Shown here piece by piece: positions 9,367 through 17,251 of a stretch of 47,086 nt of DNA. Position 1 is the first letter of the stretch; every line of letters starts with the position of its first letter. A model generated the notes under the pieces. The model saw only the letters and a list, made by a program, of their open reading frames with translations, had not been told where the DNA came from and did no database searches. Location of the stretch: NCBI GenBank assembly GCA_913009825.1, contig CAJVYQ010000037.1, positions 1 through 47,086 of the forward strand, in the 5' to 3' direction. Origin of the DNA: an uncultured Deferribacteres bacterium (lineage in GTDB: Bacteria; Zhuqueibacterota; JdFR-76; DREG01). A program made the translations under genes and the position numbers.

Positions 9367-10986
9367 TTACTGAGTATTGGGAATTTCTACAATCAGCATC
9401 GATATTTTTTTCTGAAGCATAGCTTGTGAAAAACGATATTTTAATTCTACATCAGAAGCGGAAAGACTCACCGTACCGACAGATTCAATTCCACATGCAT
9501 GGGATATTTTCTGAATATTTAATCCAGGTGCAGGCTCGCCTAAAATATTTTTATTCACACCCGGATGCGGTTGTCCGCCCGAAGTGAGCGCACTGTGATT
9601 ATCCAAAACAACCAGGAGAAGACTGCTGTTATTGTGCACGGCATTACAAATAGCCGGAATGGTGCTGTGAAAAAATCCGGAATCACCAATCAAAGCAACC
9701 GGTTTTAATCCTGATGAGGCATTGCTTATACCGTCGGCAACGGCAACGGCAGAACCGATGGCATATTTTGCATCCAGGCGGTTTGCAACGGTAACAAGAC
9801 AACCCGGGTCCCCAACAACAACCAATTTTTGACCCAATCCCTCAGCAGCTTCTTCCAATAATGTTAATACCTGATCGTAGCGACAATCTCCGCAATGACT
9901 CTCTTTGTAGGGTTTTTCTTTTTCCTCATCTTCCGGAAGGTAGACTTTTTCAGATGTAAAATCAGGCAGAAATGAAGAGAGCGCCTGTTGAATCTGCCAG
10001 CGAAAAAGTTCTCCTTCCCTGGGCAGATGACCGGTTCGCTTTCCGGCGATGGTTCCTGTGTACCGGTGTTCCTGAGCGATACTCTTCAAACCGATTTCAA
10101 CAAAAGGTTCATTTTCTTCTAAAACCAAAATATTTTGACAACCTCCCAAAAAATCAACGATCATTTTTTCCGGTAATGGAAATAGCGTCGATAATTTTAA
10201 CAGGGATAATTCAGGTGGAATTTGTCCGCCAAACAGATCAAATAGTTTTTTGAATGTAAAACCGGCGGCAACGATACCGGTTTTACCGTTACCAATTATC
10301 CGGTTGAATGGCGAGCGATTTGCCCAATCCTCAAAATCCGCCAGACGTTGATGCAGGTTTTTATGTTTCTGTTGCACATTTTTGGGAACCGGAACGAAGC
10401 GGAGCGACTCCCGCTTATATTCAAAATCCGGTTTTTTGTTTAACTTTATGCTGATTTCAACCGGTTCGGCCTGCTGGCTGAAGCTGCGGGTTTCCCGAAT
10501 GATAACCGGAATATGGTACTTTTCAGAAAGAGAGAATGCGTCCGCCATCATCTGGTAAGCTTCCGCCGGAGAAGCCGGTTCCATCAGCGGCATTTCCAAC
10601 ATGGGCGCCAACAAACGGGTATCCTGCTCGTTCTGCGAACCGTAGCCGCCGGGATCATCGCCGAGTAAAATTACCAGACCGCCATTCAGCGGGGTAAGAT
10701 TCAGCGCCATCATTGGATCCAACATCACATTCATTCCCACACTTTTCACACACACGAGTGCTCGTTTGCCAACAATGGATGCGCCGATGGCCATTTCCAG
10801 GGCCACCCGTTCATTGCTGCACCACTCTATATAAATGCCGGATTTTTTTCCAACCCTGGCTAAATATTCAATTGTTCCGGAACTGGGTGAACCGGGATAC
10901 CCGGTAACCAACTTCACATTGCCGGCTAAGGCTCCGTAAGCAAATGCCTGGTCGCTATTCAATTCCATGTGAGAATTTGTGAGCAT
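9367..10986 (-). CDS. Indolepyruvate ferredoxin oxidoreductase alpha-like TPP enzyme lacking the ferredoxin domain
   Basis: The 539-residue protein matches the layout of IorA: an N-terminal pyrimidine-binding domain (NSDQAFAYGALAGNVKLVTGYPGSPSSG), a central transketolase C-like region, and a C-terminal TPP-binding domain with GDSGFFHS and the metal-binding region ending VLDNHSALTSGGQPHPG. IorA normally oxidises arylpyruvates to aryl-acetyl-CoA with IorB and passes electrons to its own C-terminal [4Fe-4S] domain. Here the chain stops at VEIPNTQ after the TPP domain, with no CxxCxxC cluster tail, and no iorB is adjacent. A CGDC motif sits just before the TPP domain. Electron transfer would need a partner protein, or the reaction differs. 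Neither candidate start (MLTNSH or MELNSD, six codons later) has a good SD. Confidence 0.82.
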   Translation of the reverse strand: MLTNSHMELNSDQAFAYGALAGNVKLVTGYPGSPSSGTIEYLARVGKKSGIYIEWCSNERVALEMAIGASIVGKRALVCVKSVGMNVMLDPMMALNLTPLNGGLVILLGDDPGGYGSQNEQDTRLLAPMLEMPLMEPASPAEAYQMMADAFSLSEKYHIPVIIRETRSFSQQAEPVEISIKLNKKPDFEYKRESLRFVPVPKNVQQKHKNLHQRLADFEDWANRSPFNRIIGNGKTGIVAAGFTFKKLFDLFGGQIPPELSLLKLSTLFPLPEKMIVDFLGGCQNILVLEENEPFVEIGLKSIAQEHRYTGTIAGKRTGHLPREGELFRWQIQQALSSFLPDFTSEKVYLPEDEEKEKPYKESHCGDCRYDQVLTLLEEAAEGLGQKLVVVGDPGCLVTVANRLDAKYAIGSAVAVADGISNASSGLKPVALIGDSGFFHSTIPAICNAVHNNSSLLLVVLDNHSALTSGGQPHPGVNKNILGEPAPGLNIQKISHACGIESVGTVSLSASDVELKYRFSQAMLQKKISMLIVEIPNTQ

Positions 10987-11004
10987 TTTTCAATTTTCAT
11001 TTAG

Positions 11005-12819
11005 TTAGTTTAATGTATCCGCCACTATATATTTTACGGAGAAATTGTTAAAATCAAGAATCACCTTTTCCCGGCCATAACGGATTTCAATCAACTTGCT
11101 TCCTTTTTTCGAGTTTACAAACGGTCCGCCAAAAAGCGGCCAATTTTTAAATATTATTTTCGAACCGTTGACAAGCCGGCGGTTCGGATAAGTAAAATCC
11201 ATCTGAACGCCGCGGGAATTTAAATACACCACGTGAAGTTTCTTTAAATCCACACGCAGCGAATTGGATTCTATCTGCTGCCGGAAAGCCGCAAATGAGG
11301 GAAATTCGGATTCTTGTGCCACTTCCATGATGACGCCGGTTTTCCGGCTGTGCAACGTTAAGCGAAAATGATCCTTCTCTTCGAACCATTTCCCTTTCGT
11401 GAGCGGTTTCACTGCAAAATACACGGAATCCGATGCGCAGAAAATCCAGCCATCCTCCTCTGTCCGTTCTTCAATGATTTTCGAAAAGAATCCGTTAACA
11501 TGCCGATTCTTTTCATTTTTAGGAATATTGTAAAGAGCGATGAGTGTGTTTTCATGCTGCATCACTTTTTCAAATGGGGAACCTTCCACCCATTTGTTCG
11601 GATCGTTGTAATAGGGCCGCTGTTTCACAATATCCGCGACAATCCTTTCCGGTTTGTCATCAAAATATTTTAAAAGCTGTTTTGCCGAACAGGAAGGATT
11701 GATAAAGAAACAAGTAGAACCGTCTTTTTGCGAAACCCAGGTCAAGTCCCACCGGTGATTTTCCACTGCGGTAATATCACCGAACGAAGAGCCCAACGCA
11801 TAATTAGCGGTAATATAGCTGTATTTCCACGTGGGCAAATCGCTTGTGCTGATGCCAAAACCACGCCGCGGCGCTTTGGTTTCTCTGTGGACGTAGGAAT
11901 TTTTCCGATCCGTGGCAATACTGGCCAAAAGCGGCAGCGGGCGAAATCCCTGCACCGCAGCCAAGCCCACGTAGTACGTCTCCGGCAATTCCGGATGAAA
12001 ATCGCAATCACCAAAAAAAAGATATCCGAACGGAACGGCCACGCCGCAATTCAACACCGTATGCGTAACCTGATTGTATTTTTCCCGGCTGTGCGCGCCG
12101 ATCCAGTTTCCTTTCAGATATTCCGGTACCCAATCGGCTAACAGAAGCTGCATCATCAGCCAGGCTTTTTGCCTCATCAACGGATCTTCGGCAAAATCGT
12201 AGAGTGTAGTAAAACAGAGCAGATAAATTGCATGATAATTGACGGAATCATATTCCAACTGGCCGACGGAAACGGTTCGATTAATAAAATTATAAATCCA
12301 GTTTTCCGCTTCCTGTTTGGCTTCTGCCGCTGTTGTGCCATTCGCAAAAACCGATCCGTTCGGCCAGGTCTGGCCAAACAGATAGCGCGCCGTGCGAACC
12401 TGCAATTTATGGTTTTCCGTGAACCCTTTGTCCCGGCCAAAACTTAACACCAGCCGCTCTCTCACTTTTTCTGCAAATCCGGACGGCAACCGGTCTTTCA
12501 AACGTAAAACGGCATCCATCATGGCATATACATGAAAACTGCCCCAATGAACTGAATCCGAAACGGTATCCTGCAAAAATTGGTAGCCTTTTTCCCTGTC
12601 CACTCCAGTAGCGAGTTTCACAATGCCAAGGTAGATTCTTTTGCGGGGATCATCTCCTTTCATCCAGGTCATGCCGGCAATTGCGTGTAAAATAGTTTGC
12701 CGCCGCTCTTCAAGCTGCCGGTAATATTTCCGGGTGGTGGGATAAAGCGGCTGTGCAGACAGATCGCACATGCATATTTGCAGCGAGAGTAAGATAAAAA
12801 TAAGAAGTATTCTTTTCAT
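11005..12819 (-). CDS. Large secreted protein of unknown function, alpha/alpha-toroid-like
   Basis: A 604-residue exported protein. The ATG at 12819 has GAGG upstream and starts a signal peptide (MKRILLIFILLSLQICMCDLSAQ). The open frame continues to 13083 only by reading through an intron-like remnant, so the longer version was rejected. Residues about 40-330 are helical with aromatic-rich motifs (YHAIYLLCFTTLYDF, GNWIGAHSREKYNQ) and residues about 400-600 are beta-rich. This two-part build recalls polysaccharide lyases of the heparinase/alginate lyase type, but I see no decisive catalytic signature and do not assign a function. It ends 18 bases from the IorA-like gene start and may be transcribed ahead of it. 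Confidence 0.7.
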   Translation of the reverse strand: MKRILLIFILLSLQICMCDLSAQPLYPTTRKYYRQLEERRQTILHAIAGMTWMKGDDPRKRIYLGIVKLATGVDREKGYQFLQDTVSDSVHWGSFHVYAMMDAVLRLKDRLPSGFAEKVRERLVLSFGRDKGFTENHKLQVRTARYLFGQTWPNGSVFANGTTAAEAKQEAENWIYNFINRTVSVGQLEYDSVNYHAIYLLCFTTLYDFAEDPLMRQKAWLMMQLLLADWVPEYLKGNWIGAHSREKYNQVTHTVLNCGVAVPFGYLFFGDCDFHPELPETYYVGLAAVQGFRPLPLLASIATDRKNSYVHRETKAPRRGFGISTSDLPTWKYSYITANYALGSSFGDITAVENHRWDLTWVSQKDGSTCFFINPSCSAKQLLKYFDDKPERIVADIVKQRPYYNDPNKWVEGSPFEKVMQHENTLIALYNIPKNEKNRHVNGFFSKIIEERTEEDGWIFCASDSVYFAVKPLTKGKWFEEKDHFRLTLHSRKTGVIMEVAQESEFPSFAAFRQQIESNSLRVDLKKLHVVYLNSRGVQMDFTYPNRRLVNGSKIIFKNWPLFGGPFVNSKKGSKLIEIRYGREKVILDFNNFSVKYIVADTLN

Positions 12820-12945
12820 CGGAACCTCAGAATGAAAAAACAGTAGAAATAACCCGCCTATACAAAAGAAAAACTTGGCAGCGGAAAACTTCTTTTCCCG
12901 AAAGCATGAATAAAAACAGATCCGCTGGCAGCGGTTGGTTACAGG

Positions 12946-13337
12946 TAAAAGCAGTCGACTTCTCGACTGCTCCCCCACAGATCCGGACGTGAGAATTGCT
13001 ATCATCCCGTTTCCCGGGATTGATTTCTTAAAATCCAAACAGGCACCACCCCATTTGGCATATAACCAAGCTACCCTAAGCATTCTAATACTCTATGTTG
13101 AAACGGTTGGTAACTTCTGTGAAGCTCCCATTGTGTCATCCGTCACAACGTGGAACTTGTCCTGAGCTTGCCGAAAGGTCAGGCTTCTCCTACACCGAAG
13201 TTTCGGCATCGCCTGGGTCGCAATTCCCCACCTTTCCAATCAGAGGCTTTCTCTCCCGATTGAATGGGAATCATCCGTGTGTACAAAAACTGTCTGATTC
13301 AGAGCTCTATCCAGACCTTGCGAACTCAGCTTCGCAC
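12946..13337 (-). mobile_element. Degenerate ORF-less group II intron-like remnant
   Basis: Read on the minus strand, the segment begins GTGCGAAGCTGAGTTCGCA (5' end GTGCG and a perfect TGCGAA/TTCGCA hairpin). It ends with ATTCTCACGTCCGGATCTGT, which resembles the 3' arm of bacterial group II domain V, then a perfect 8-bp hairpin at 12951-12970 in the domain VI position and TTTTAC. No reverse transcriptase remains; the AGC triad side of domain V is not recognisable. Text up to about 13440 (AGGTGAAAGTTCAACCT hairpin) may belong to it. An insert with CCTGACCTTTCGGCAAGCTCAGGA lies near 13160. Moderate confidence from pattern only. Confidence 0.45.
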
Positions 13338-13499
13338 TCCTATTATCCTGAAAATTTTCGGAACACGTGAGGTGCAATACTAATAGCTTGTCTTTGAATA
13401 GGTTGAACTTTCACCTACTGGGTAAGAGCATCGAATTTATTCCCGTTTTCAGCGGGAATCCCAACAATCCCGATTTAGCTCGACACGATAAGCGATTTT

Positions 13500-13507
13500 T
13501 TAAGTGC
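13500..13507 (-). other. Probable cassette-end R''-like box
   Basis: On the minus strand GCACTTAA, 36 bases after the stop of the broken lipoprotein gene, is complementary to the start of that cassette (GTTAAGTGCC at 14240). It matches 8 of 10 positions of the expected complement. No convincing attC stem follows, so the site is decayed or interrupted by the intron-like remnant. Confidence 0.35.
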
Positions 13508-13543
13508 AACTTTGTAAATCGCATACATTTATTTAACTTCAAT

Positions 13544-14197
13544 TCATGGAGAATAAATAGGAACAAGTTTATTTAAATTTGGATGAAAAACCAGAATCGG
13601 AGTTGAACGTCCTTCCGGTGCAAAATTAAAGTAAATAGCTTTCATATCTTTATCAGAATAATATTCCCAAAAATATTTATAATTATCCATAGCTTCTTCT
13701 TTTGAAGAACCAAAACTTTCATATTCTTCTTCAGCGAAATATTTACTCACATTCTTAAATAGTGGGATTCTTTTATCACTTGGTGAAATTTTTCTACTTT
13801 AAAATTAAGTATCTCATTTAAATACCATTTCTTTTTACAATCCAAATATCCTTCACAAGATCTTACATATAACTTATCATAGAAAAATGTGTTAATCTAC
13901 GCTTCATTTGAATATTTTTGCAGAAGAGTGTCTGCGCCTGATAATAAAAAGAAAGTCCAGTTTACTGGTTTTTTCCCAATCTTTAACTTTAAGGTAATAT
14001 TTAATAATTTCGTTCTCTAGTCTACCAGATAAATCAATGGATTTTACTATGGTTGTATCTAAAACATATTTTTGATTTAGGGAAATTGATTTCTGCAAAT
14101 CTGAATTTGTCTGACCTACTTGATTTTCAGACAACTTGTTCTGAGAATTACATGAAATAAATACAAAAAAGAAAACGAGAGCTTTATAACTTTTCAT
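13544..14197 (-). pseudogene. Broken lipoprotein gene (two compensating frameshifts and one stop)
   Basis: It starts as MKSYKALVFFFVFISCNSQ, a lipoprotein signal with lipobox Cys. After VKDWEK the frame changes in an A6 run (about 13973-13978). The second frame reads PVNWTFFLLSGADTLLQKYS, then NEA and a TAG stop, and continues INTFFYDKLYVRSCEGYLDC. At a second A-run (about 13805) the frame returns to the original one: ISPSDKRIPLFKNVSKYFAE ... NLNKLVPIYSP and stop. The intact ancestor would be about 217 residues; no family is recognised. Taken separately, the two open pieces (13904-14197 and 13544-13750) would look like unrelated small hypothetical genes. Two indels plus an in-frame stop favour true decay over sequencing error. 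Confidence 0.65.
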
Positions 14198-14230
14198 ATG
14201 TTATTTATCCAAAAAATTAAACTCGTAAAT

Positions 14231-14305
14231 GGCACTTAACAACTAAGCTCAGGTGCCGCGATGAAGCGCAGCGGAGTAGTAATCACCTACAGCTACAGCG
14301 CCTTT
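14231..14305 (-). other. Degenerate integron attC-like site
   Basis: On the minus strand a stem AGCT-GT-AGGTG / CACCT-G-AGCT encloses CCGCTGCGCTTCATCGCGG, typical of attC terminal structures. Five bases later comes a canonical R' box GTTAAGT (14240-14234). The expected R'' ending in AAC is not found on the far side. The box marks the start of the cassette holding the broken lipoprotein gene, whose ATG follows about 35 bases on. Confidence 0.5.
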
Positions 14306-14324
14306 TTCGGCAATCAATATATTG

Positions 14325-16352
14325 CTATCCATGAAATTTGTAAATTTTAGGATAAAATTTATATGAAGAACACAACCAAACCCATTGTCTACATTGTCTT
14401 TCTAAACGTATAACTTTCAGGGGGGCTTCGATGAACATCACATGAAGCTGATTCTTTTTTTGGATTACTAATGCTAAAACATACGATTTACCCTTTTCTC
14501 TTGCTGTTGCCTCCTCATTACTTGTAAGGGTGAAATGTTGGCCTTCATATTTTAATGATTTTACTTCAACGCAAATAATTTCACCATTTGGATTTATCGC
14601 TTCAATATCATATCCAACGTTTTGCCTACTAACATCTTTAGCACTCCAACCGTCTGAATTCAAAATTTCTAGTACTTGTTGTTCTGCACTCCTCCATTTT
14701 ACTAAACTAATTCTTTTCGAGGGTACAAGTTCAGTAGAACTCTCTTTATTATTTATATCGATAACTTCTTTAACTTCTCTTTTCTTTGACGGAACTATCT
14801 CTTGCGCAATTTCATTATCAGTAATAGCACCAACTAATCTCGATAACTCAGAAGATATACCAATCTTTTCTGTTATGATATCAATAAAATTATCATCTAG
14901 CTTATTTCTTTTACTAACAACCTCTGATAATGATAAATTCTCATTATTAACCGACCAAATTTTCCAATCTTTATCAAGTCTTGTTCGGGAAATCTGTTTG
15001 GTAGAAACTTGCTTGGTTATATGCGCGACGACCTCAGCAGCCCCTTGGGTAGTTAATTGATTCTTCTTTAACTCAGGAGATAGCATTTCTATAGTCAATT
15101 CATGTACACCTAAAAATTTTAACAAAGAATCTAACCCTTCAGTCTCCCCAATATCTCTAGAAGGTATGTTTATCTTTGCATTATTAGCAAGCTTTGTGCT
15201 ATCATTAGGATTTAGCCAACTAGGACGGCGATAAAAATTATTAAATTGACCTTTGGATGCTGTCTCTATTGATTCCATCAACTGTTTTTTGAAGGATTGC
15301 TTTTGAAGCTTGAGCAAGCGTGGTTCAAATAAAGGAATGAATAGTTCAATTAAGTTGCTTTTCGAAAAATCGTCAGTCCGATCAAGACATGTTTTTAATA
15401 AAACTATATAAAAGTTTGCGATTTTTTCAATGGTCTCTATAGTGATGTCATCTTGTATAACTCTAGTCCTGGAGGGATCAGTGCTAATATTTCCATTAAT
15501 TTTGAAGCTGAATCCGGTCTCTTCTGAAGTTGGAAGAAATGCATGAACTACTGCATCCTTAGGTAAGAGCTTTTTGTATTTTTCACCTTCTTTTTGAACA
15601 GCAATGGAGATGTCCTCGTAATGAAAAACAGTCCAATAGTTTTTGTTATTATTAATCGATAATTCTACTAATGATGAATTTTCATCGATGCTAGTATGGC
15701 CTATCCGATATGTAACAATTGATTTAGACTCAAGTGTTACCTTTTCTATATTTCTGAGAAATAATAAAGACGATGGTTCAAGACTTTCAAATTCACTCTC
15801 CACAAAATTTGCAATTAAATCTGAAAAGACAAAGATAGTATTGTACCCATTTTGGTATAACTGATGTATCATCGGTGATAGTTGTGCCTTTATTTTGGAA
15901 TCTATCTGATGAGGGATTCTGATTAGTGGAACCGAACTCGCACTTGGAATGAGAGATGATGTTAATTCGCGAGAAAAAGTAGCCTCAAGGCTACCACTAA
16001 AAAGATGAATCTGTTTTGCAAAACCAACAACTGATTTGAAACCAATACCTCTAAATCCAATACTTGTCCTACGTTCTTTTTGGGAGGCAGCACTTCGACA
16101 TAAAGCTTCAAAATCTAGAACAGTAAATTTACGTCCATCGTTAGCAACAATTATATGCTGATTTATGCGCTTAATTAGGATACGAACTGACCCAGCATCA
16201 TCTGCATTTTGGAGTAATTCAATAAATGAACGTGAGCTATAACTTTCTGCAATGTATCTTTCTAACCCAGCTAAATCAGATATAAGATTTGGCGAGCCTT
16301 TGGCTTCTTGAATTAATGACTTTCTGACATTATTCAATATTGAATCATTCAT
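14325..16352 (-). CDS. NO VEIN/sacsin-like GHKL ATPase with C-terminal DUF3883-type nuclease-like domain
   Basis: A 675-residue cytosolic protein. The N-terminal GHKL (Hsp90-like) ATPase fold is shown by ELLQNADDA (residues 45-53), ANDG (70-73) and the glycine-rich lid GFRGIGFKSV (99-108), as in sacsin and plant NO VEIN. The C-terminal domain has GYDIEAINPNGEIICVEVKS (about 580-599), the D...ExK pattern of DUF3883/Mrr-like PD-(D/E)xK proteins. This pairing recurs in bacterial genes suspected of acting against foreign DNA; that role is inference. The start at MNDSIL follows the stop of the 16357 gene by four bases, implying translational coupling; no SD is visible. AT-rich, probably the second gene of a two-gene integron cassette. 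Confidence 0.83.
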   Translation of the reverse strand: MNDSILNNVRKSLIQEAKGSPNLISDLAGLERYIAESYSSRSFIELLQNADDAGSVRILIKRINQHIIVANDGRKFTVLDFEALCRSAASQKERRTSIGFRGIGFKSVVGFAKQIHLFSGSLEATFSRELTSSLIPSASSVPLIRIPHQIDSKIKAQLSPMIHQLYQNGYNTIFVFSDLIANFVESEFESLEPSSLLFLRNIEKVTLESKSIVTYRIGHTSIDENSSLVELSINNNKNYWTVFHYEDISIAVQKEGEKYKKLLPKDAVVHAFLPTSEETGFSFKINGNISTDPSRTRVIQDDITIETIEKIANFYIVLLKTCLDRTDDFSKSNLIELFIPLFEPRLLKLQKQSFKKQLMESIETASKGQFNNFYRRPSWLNPNDSTKLANNAKINIPSRDIGETEGLDSLLKFLGVHELTIEMLSPELKKNQLTTQGAAEVVAHITKQVSTKQISRTRLDKDWKIWSVNNENLSLSEVVSKRNKLDDNFIDIITEKIGISSELSRLVGAITDNEIAQEIVPSKKREVKEVIDINNKESSTELVPSKRISLVKWRSAEQQVLEILNSDGWSAKDVSRQNVGYDIEAINPNGEIICVEVKSLKYEGQHFTLTSNEEATAREKGKSYVLALVIQKKNQLHVMFIEAPLKVIRLERQCRQWVWLCSSYKFYPKIYKFHG

Positions 16353-16356
16353 GTTA

Positions 16357-16704
16357 TTAACATTTTTTAGGATATACGCGAATTTTAGCTGGCTTAGAAG
16401 ATACATCTGAAATTGTTATATCAAGAGACTGTAAAGCAAAAAAATCTTCTTTTTCTATGTAGTCTGTTGTAGTTCCAATGACTTTACCATCTCGGTCAAA
16501 TGCTGTCGCAACAATTTCAATGTCGTCATCTATTCCTGTTCCGTTTACAGCATGTATTTCACCGTAGATCTCAACATCTGGCATATAGTCAGAGTCTTCA
16601 TAAAAAGATATTTGAGCATTTAAACCCTCAATAGTGATACCAAATTTTTCTTCCATAATTTCAAGTCGCTCAATATTTTCAATTTGTTCTTTTTTATTAG
16701 CCAT
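16357..16704 (-). CDS. Small beta-rich protein of unknown function coupled to the GHKL ATPase
   Basis: A 115-residue protein with a strong GGAGG site 5 nt before its ATG. A short helical start (MANKKEQIENIERLEIMEEK) is followed by alternating beta strands (DVEIYGEIHAVN, DDIEIVATAFDRDGKVIGTT, LQSLDITI) with the layout of FxLYD/immunoglobulin-like sandwich domains. No signal peptide or membrane segment. The stop overlaps the start region of the ATPase gene, so the two are likely made together and may work as a pair. No family assigned. Confidence 0.75.
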   Translation of the reverse strand: MANKKEQIENIERLEIMEEKFGITIEGLNAQISFYEDSDYMPDVEIYGEIHAVNGTGIDDDIEIVATAFDRDGKVIGTTTDYIEKEDFFALQSLDITISDVSSKPAKIRVYPKKC

Positions 16705-17151
16705 AAAGACCTCCTTACTGATAATCTTTACAAAGTTTTAAAAAAATTAACACATTCATAAATGTCGTGGATGAAATAAAAAAAATATTACACATCAACG
16801 CGTGTTTTCACTCCGTTTTGTTTCGCCGTTTTCATCGGACAGAAGGATCTGTGCTCAATCATCATCAATTAACTCGTGTTCATCATCTATATGCAACTCT
16901 ATTGAACTAATGTGAAAATTTGATTTAATGTATTTTGAAATATTTAGCAGCTAGTCCATTCATAACTTCCTGATTTATTTTGAACTCAGCACACTTTAGC
17001 AGAATCACATTCCTCCATTTTAGCTTCGGATTTTACTCTTCTTTTTTTATCCTCAATATAATGCAGAGTGGTAATAACGCTGTCATTATTTTAGGACATT
17101 TATATTGTTTCTTCAATGAGTTAATCATAATTATACTTCCTACTTCCAACC
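16705..17151 (-). other. Cassette interval with a probable decayed small ORF
   Basis: Within this 447-base gap, 17008 to 16855 on the minus strand reads ILLKCAEFKINQEVMNGLAA and KYF, then after a frame change near TTTCAAAATACA continues YIKSNFHISSIELHIDDEHE and LIDDD-stop. The acidic end looks like a genuine protein terminus. A GGAGG lies just before a GTG at 17008, but spacing is short. No other gene or clear attC is visible here, so a decayed cassette is a reasonable but weak reading. Confidence 0.3.
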
Positions 17152-17247
17152 AAACGACGTTGAGATAACCTGCGCTGCCACAAATTAAACTTTCACTTAG
17201 CAACGAACCCAACGCGTGGCAGCGTCAGGTTGATTGATTTGTTGGGC
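17152..17247 (-). other. Integron attC site 3
   Basis: On the minus strand the R'' box GCCCAAC (17247-17241) comes five bases after the kinase stop codon. It is followed by L'' AACCTGACGCTGCCAC (17231-17216) and, after a 34-base variable loop, L' GTGGCAGCGCAGGTT (17181-17167). The arms pair perfectly apart from a single extrahelical A, the hallmark of attC. R'' with its preceding CT (CTGCCCAAC) is the exact complement of the cassette start GTTGGGCAG at 18750. The outer R' box near 17160-17152 (GTCGTTTGG) departs from GTTRRRY. Confidence 0.85.
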
Positions 17248-17251
17248 AGCT

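Noticed and set aside
11728-12447. Overlapping open frames on both strands within the 11005-12819 gene
   Set aside because: Shadows caused by base composition; the secreted protein frame is the only one with a signal peptide and continuous length.
12820-13083. N-terminal extension of the large secreted protein
   Set aside because: It translates the intron-like remnant; the ATG at 12819 has a ribosome site and starts a signal peptide.
13367-13576. Plus-strand open frame of 69 codons
   Set aside because: It lies over the intron-like remnant and the end of the broken lipoprotein gene on the other strand, with no ribosome site.
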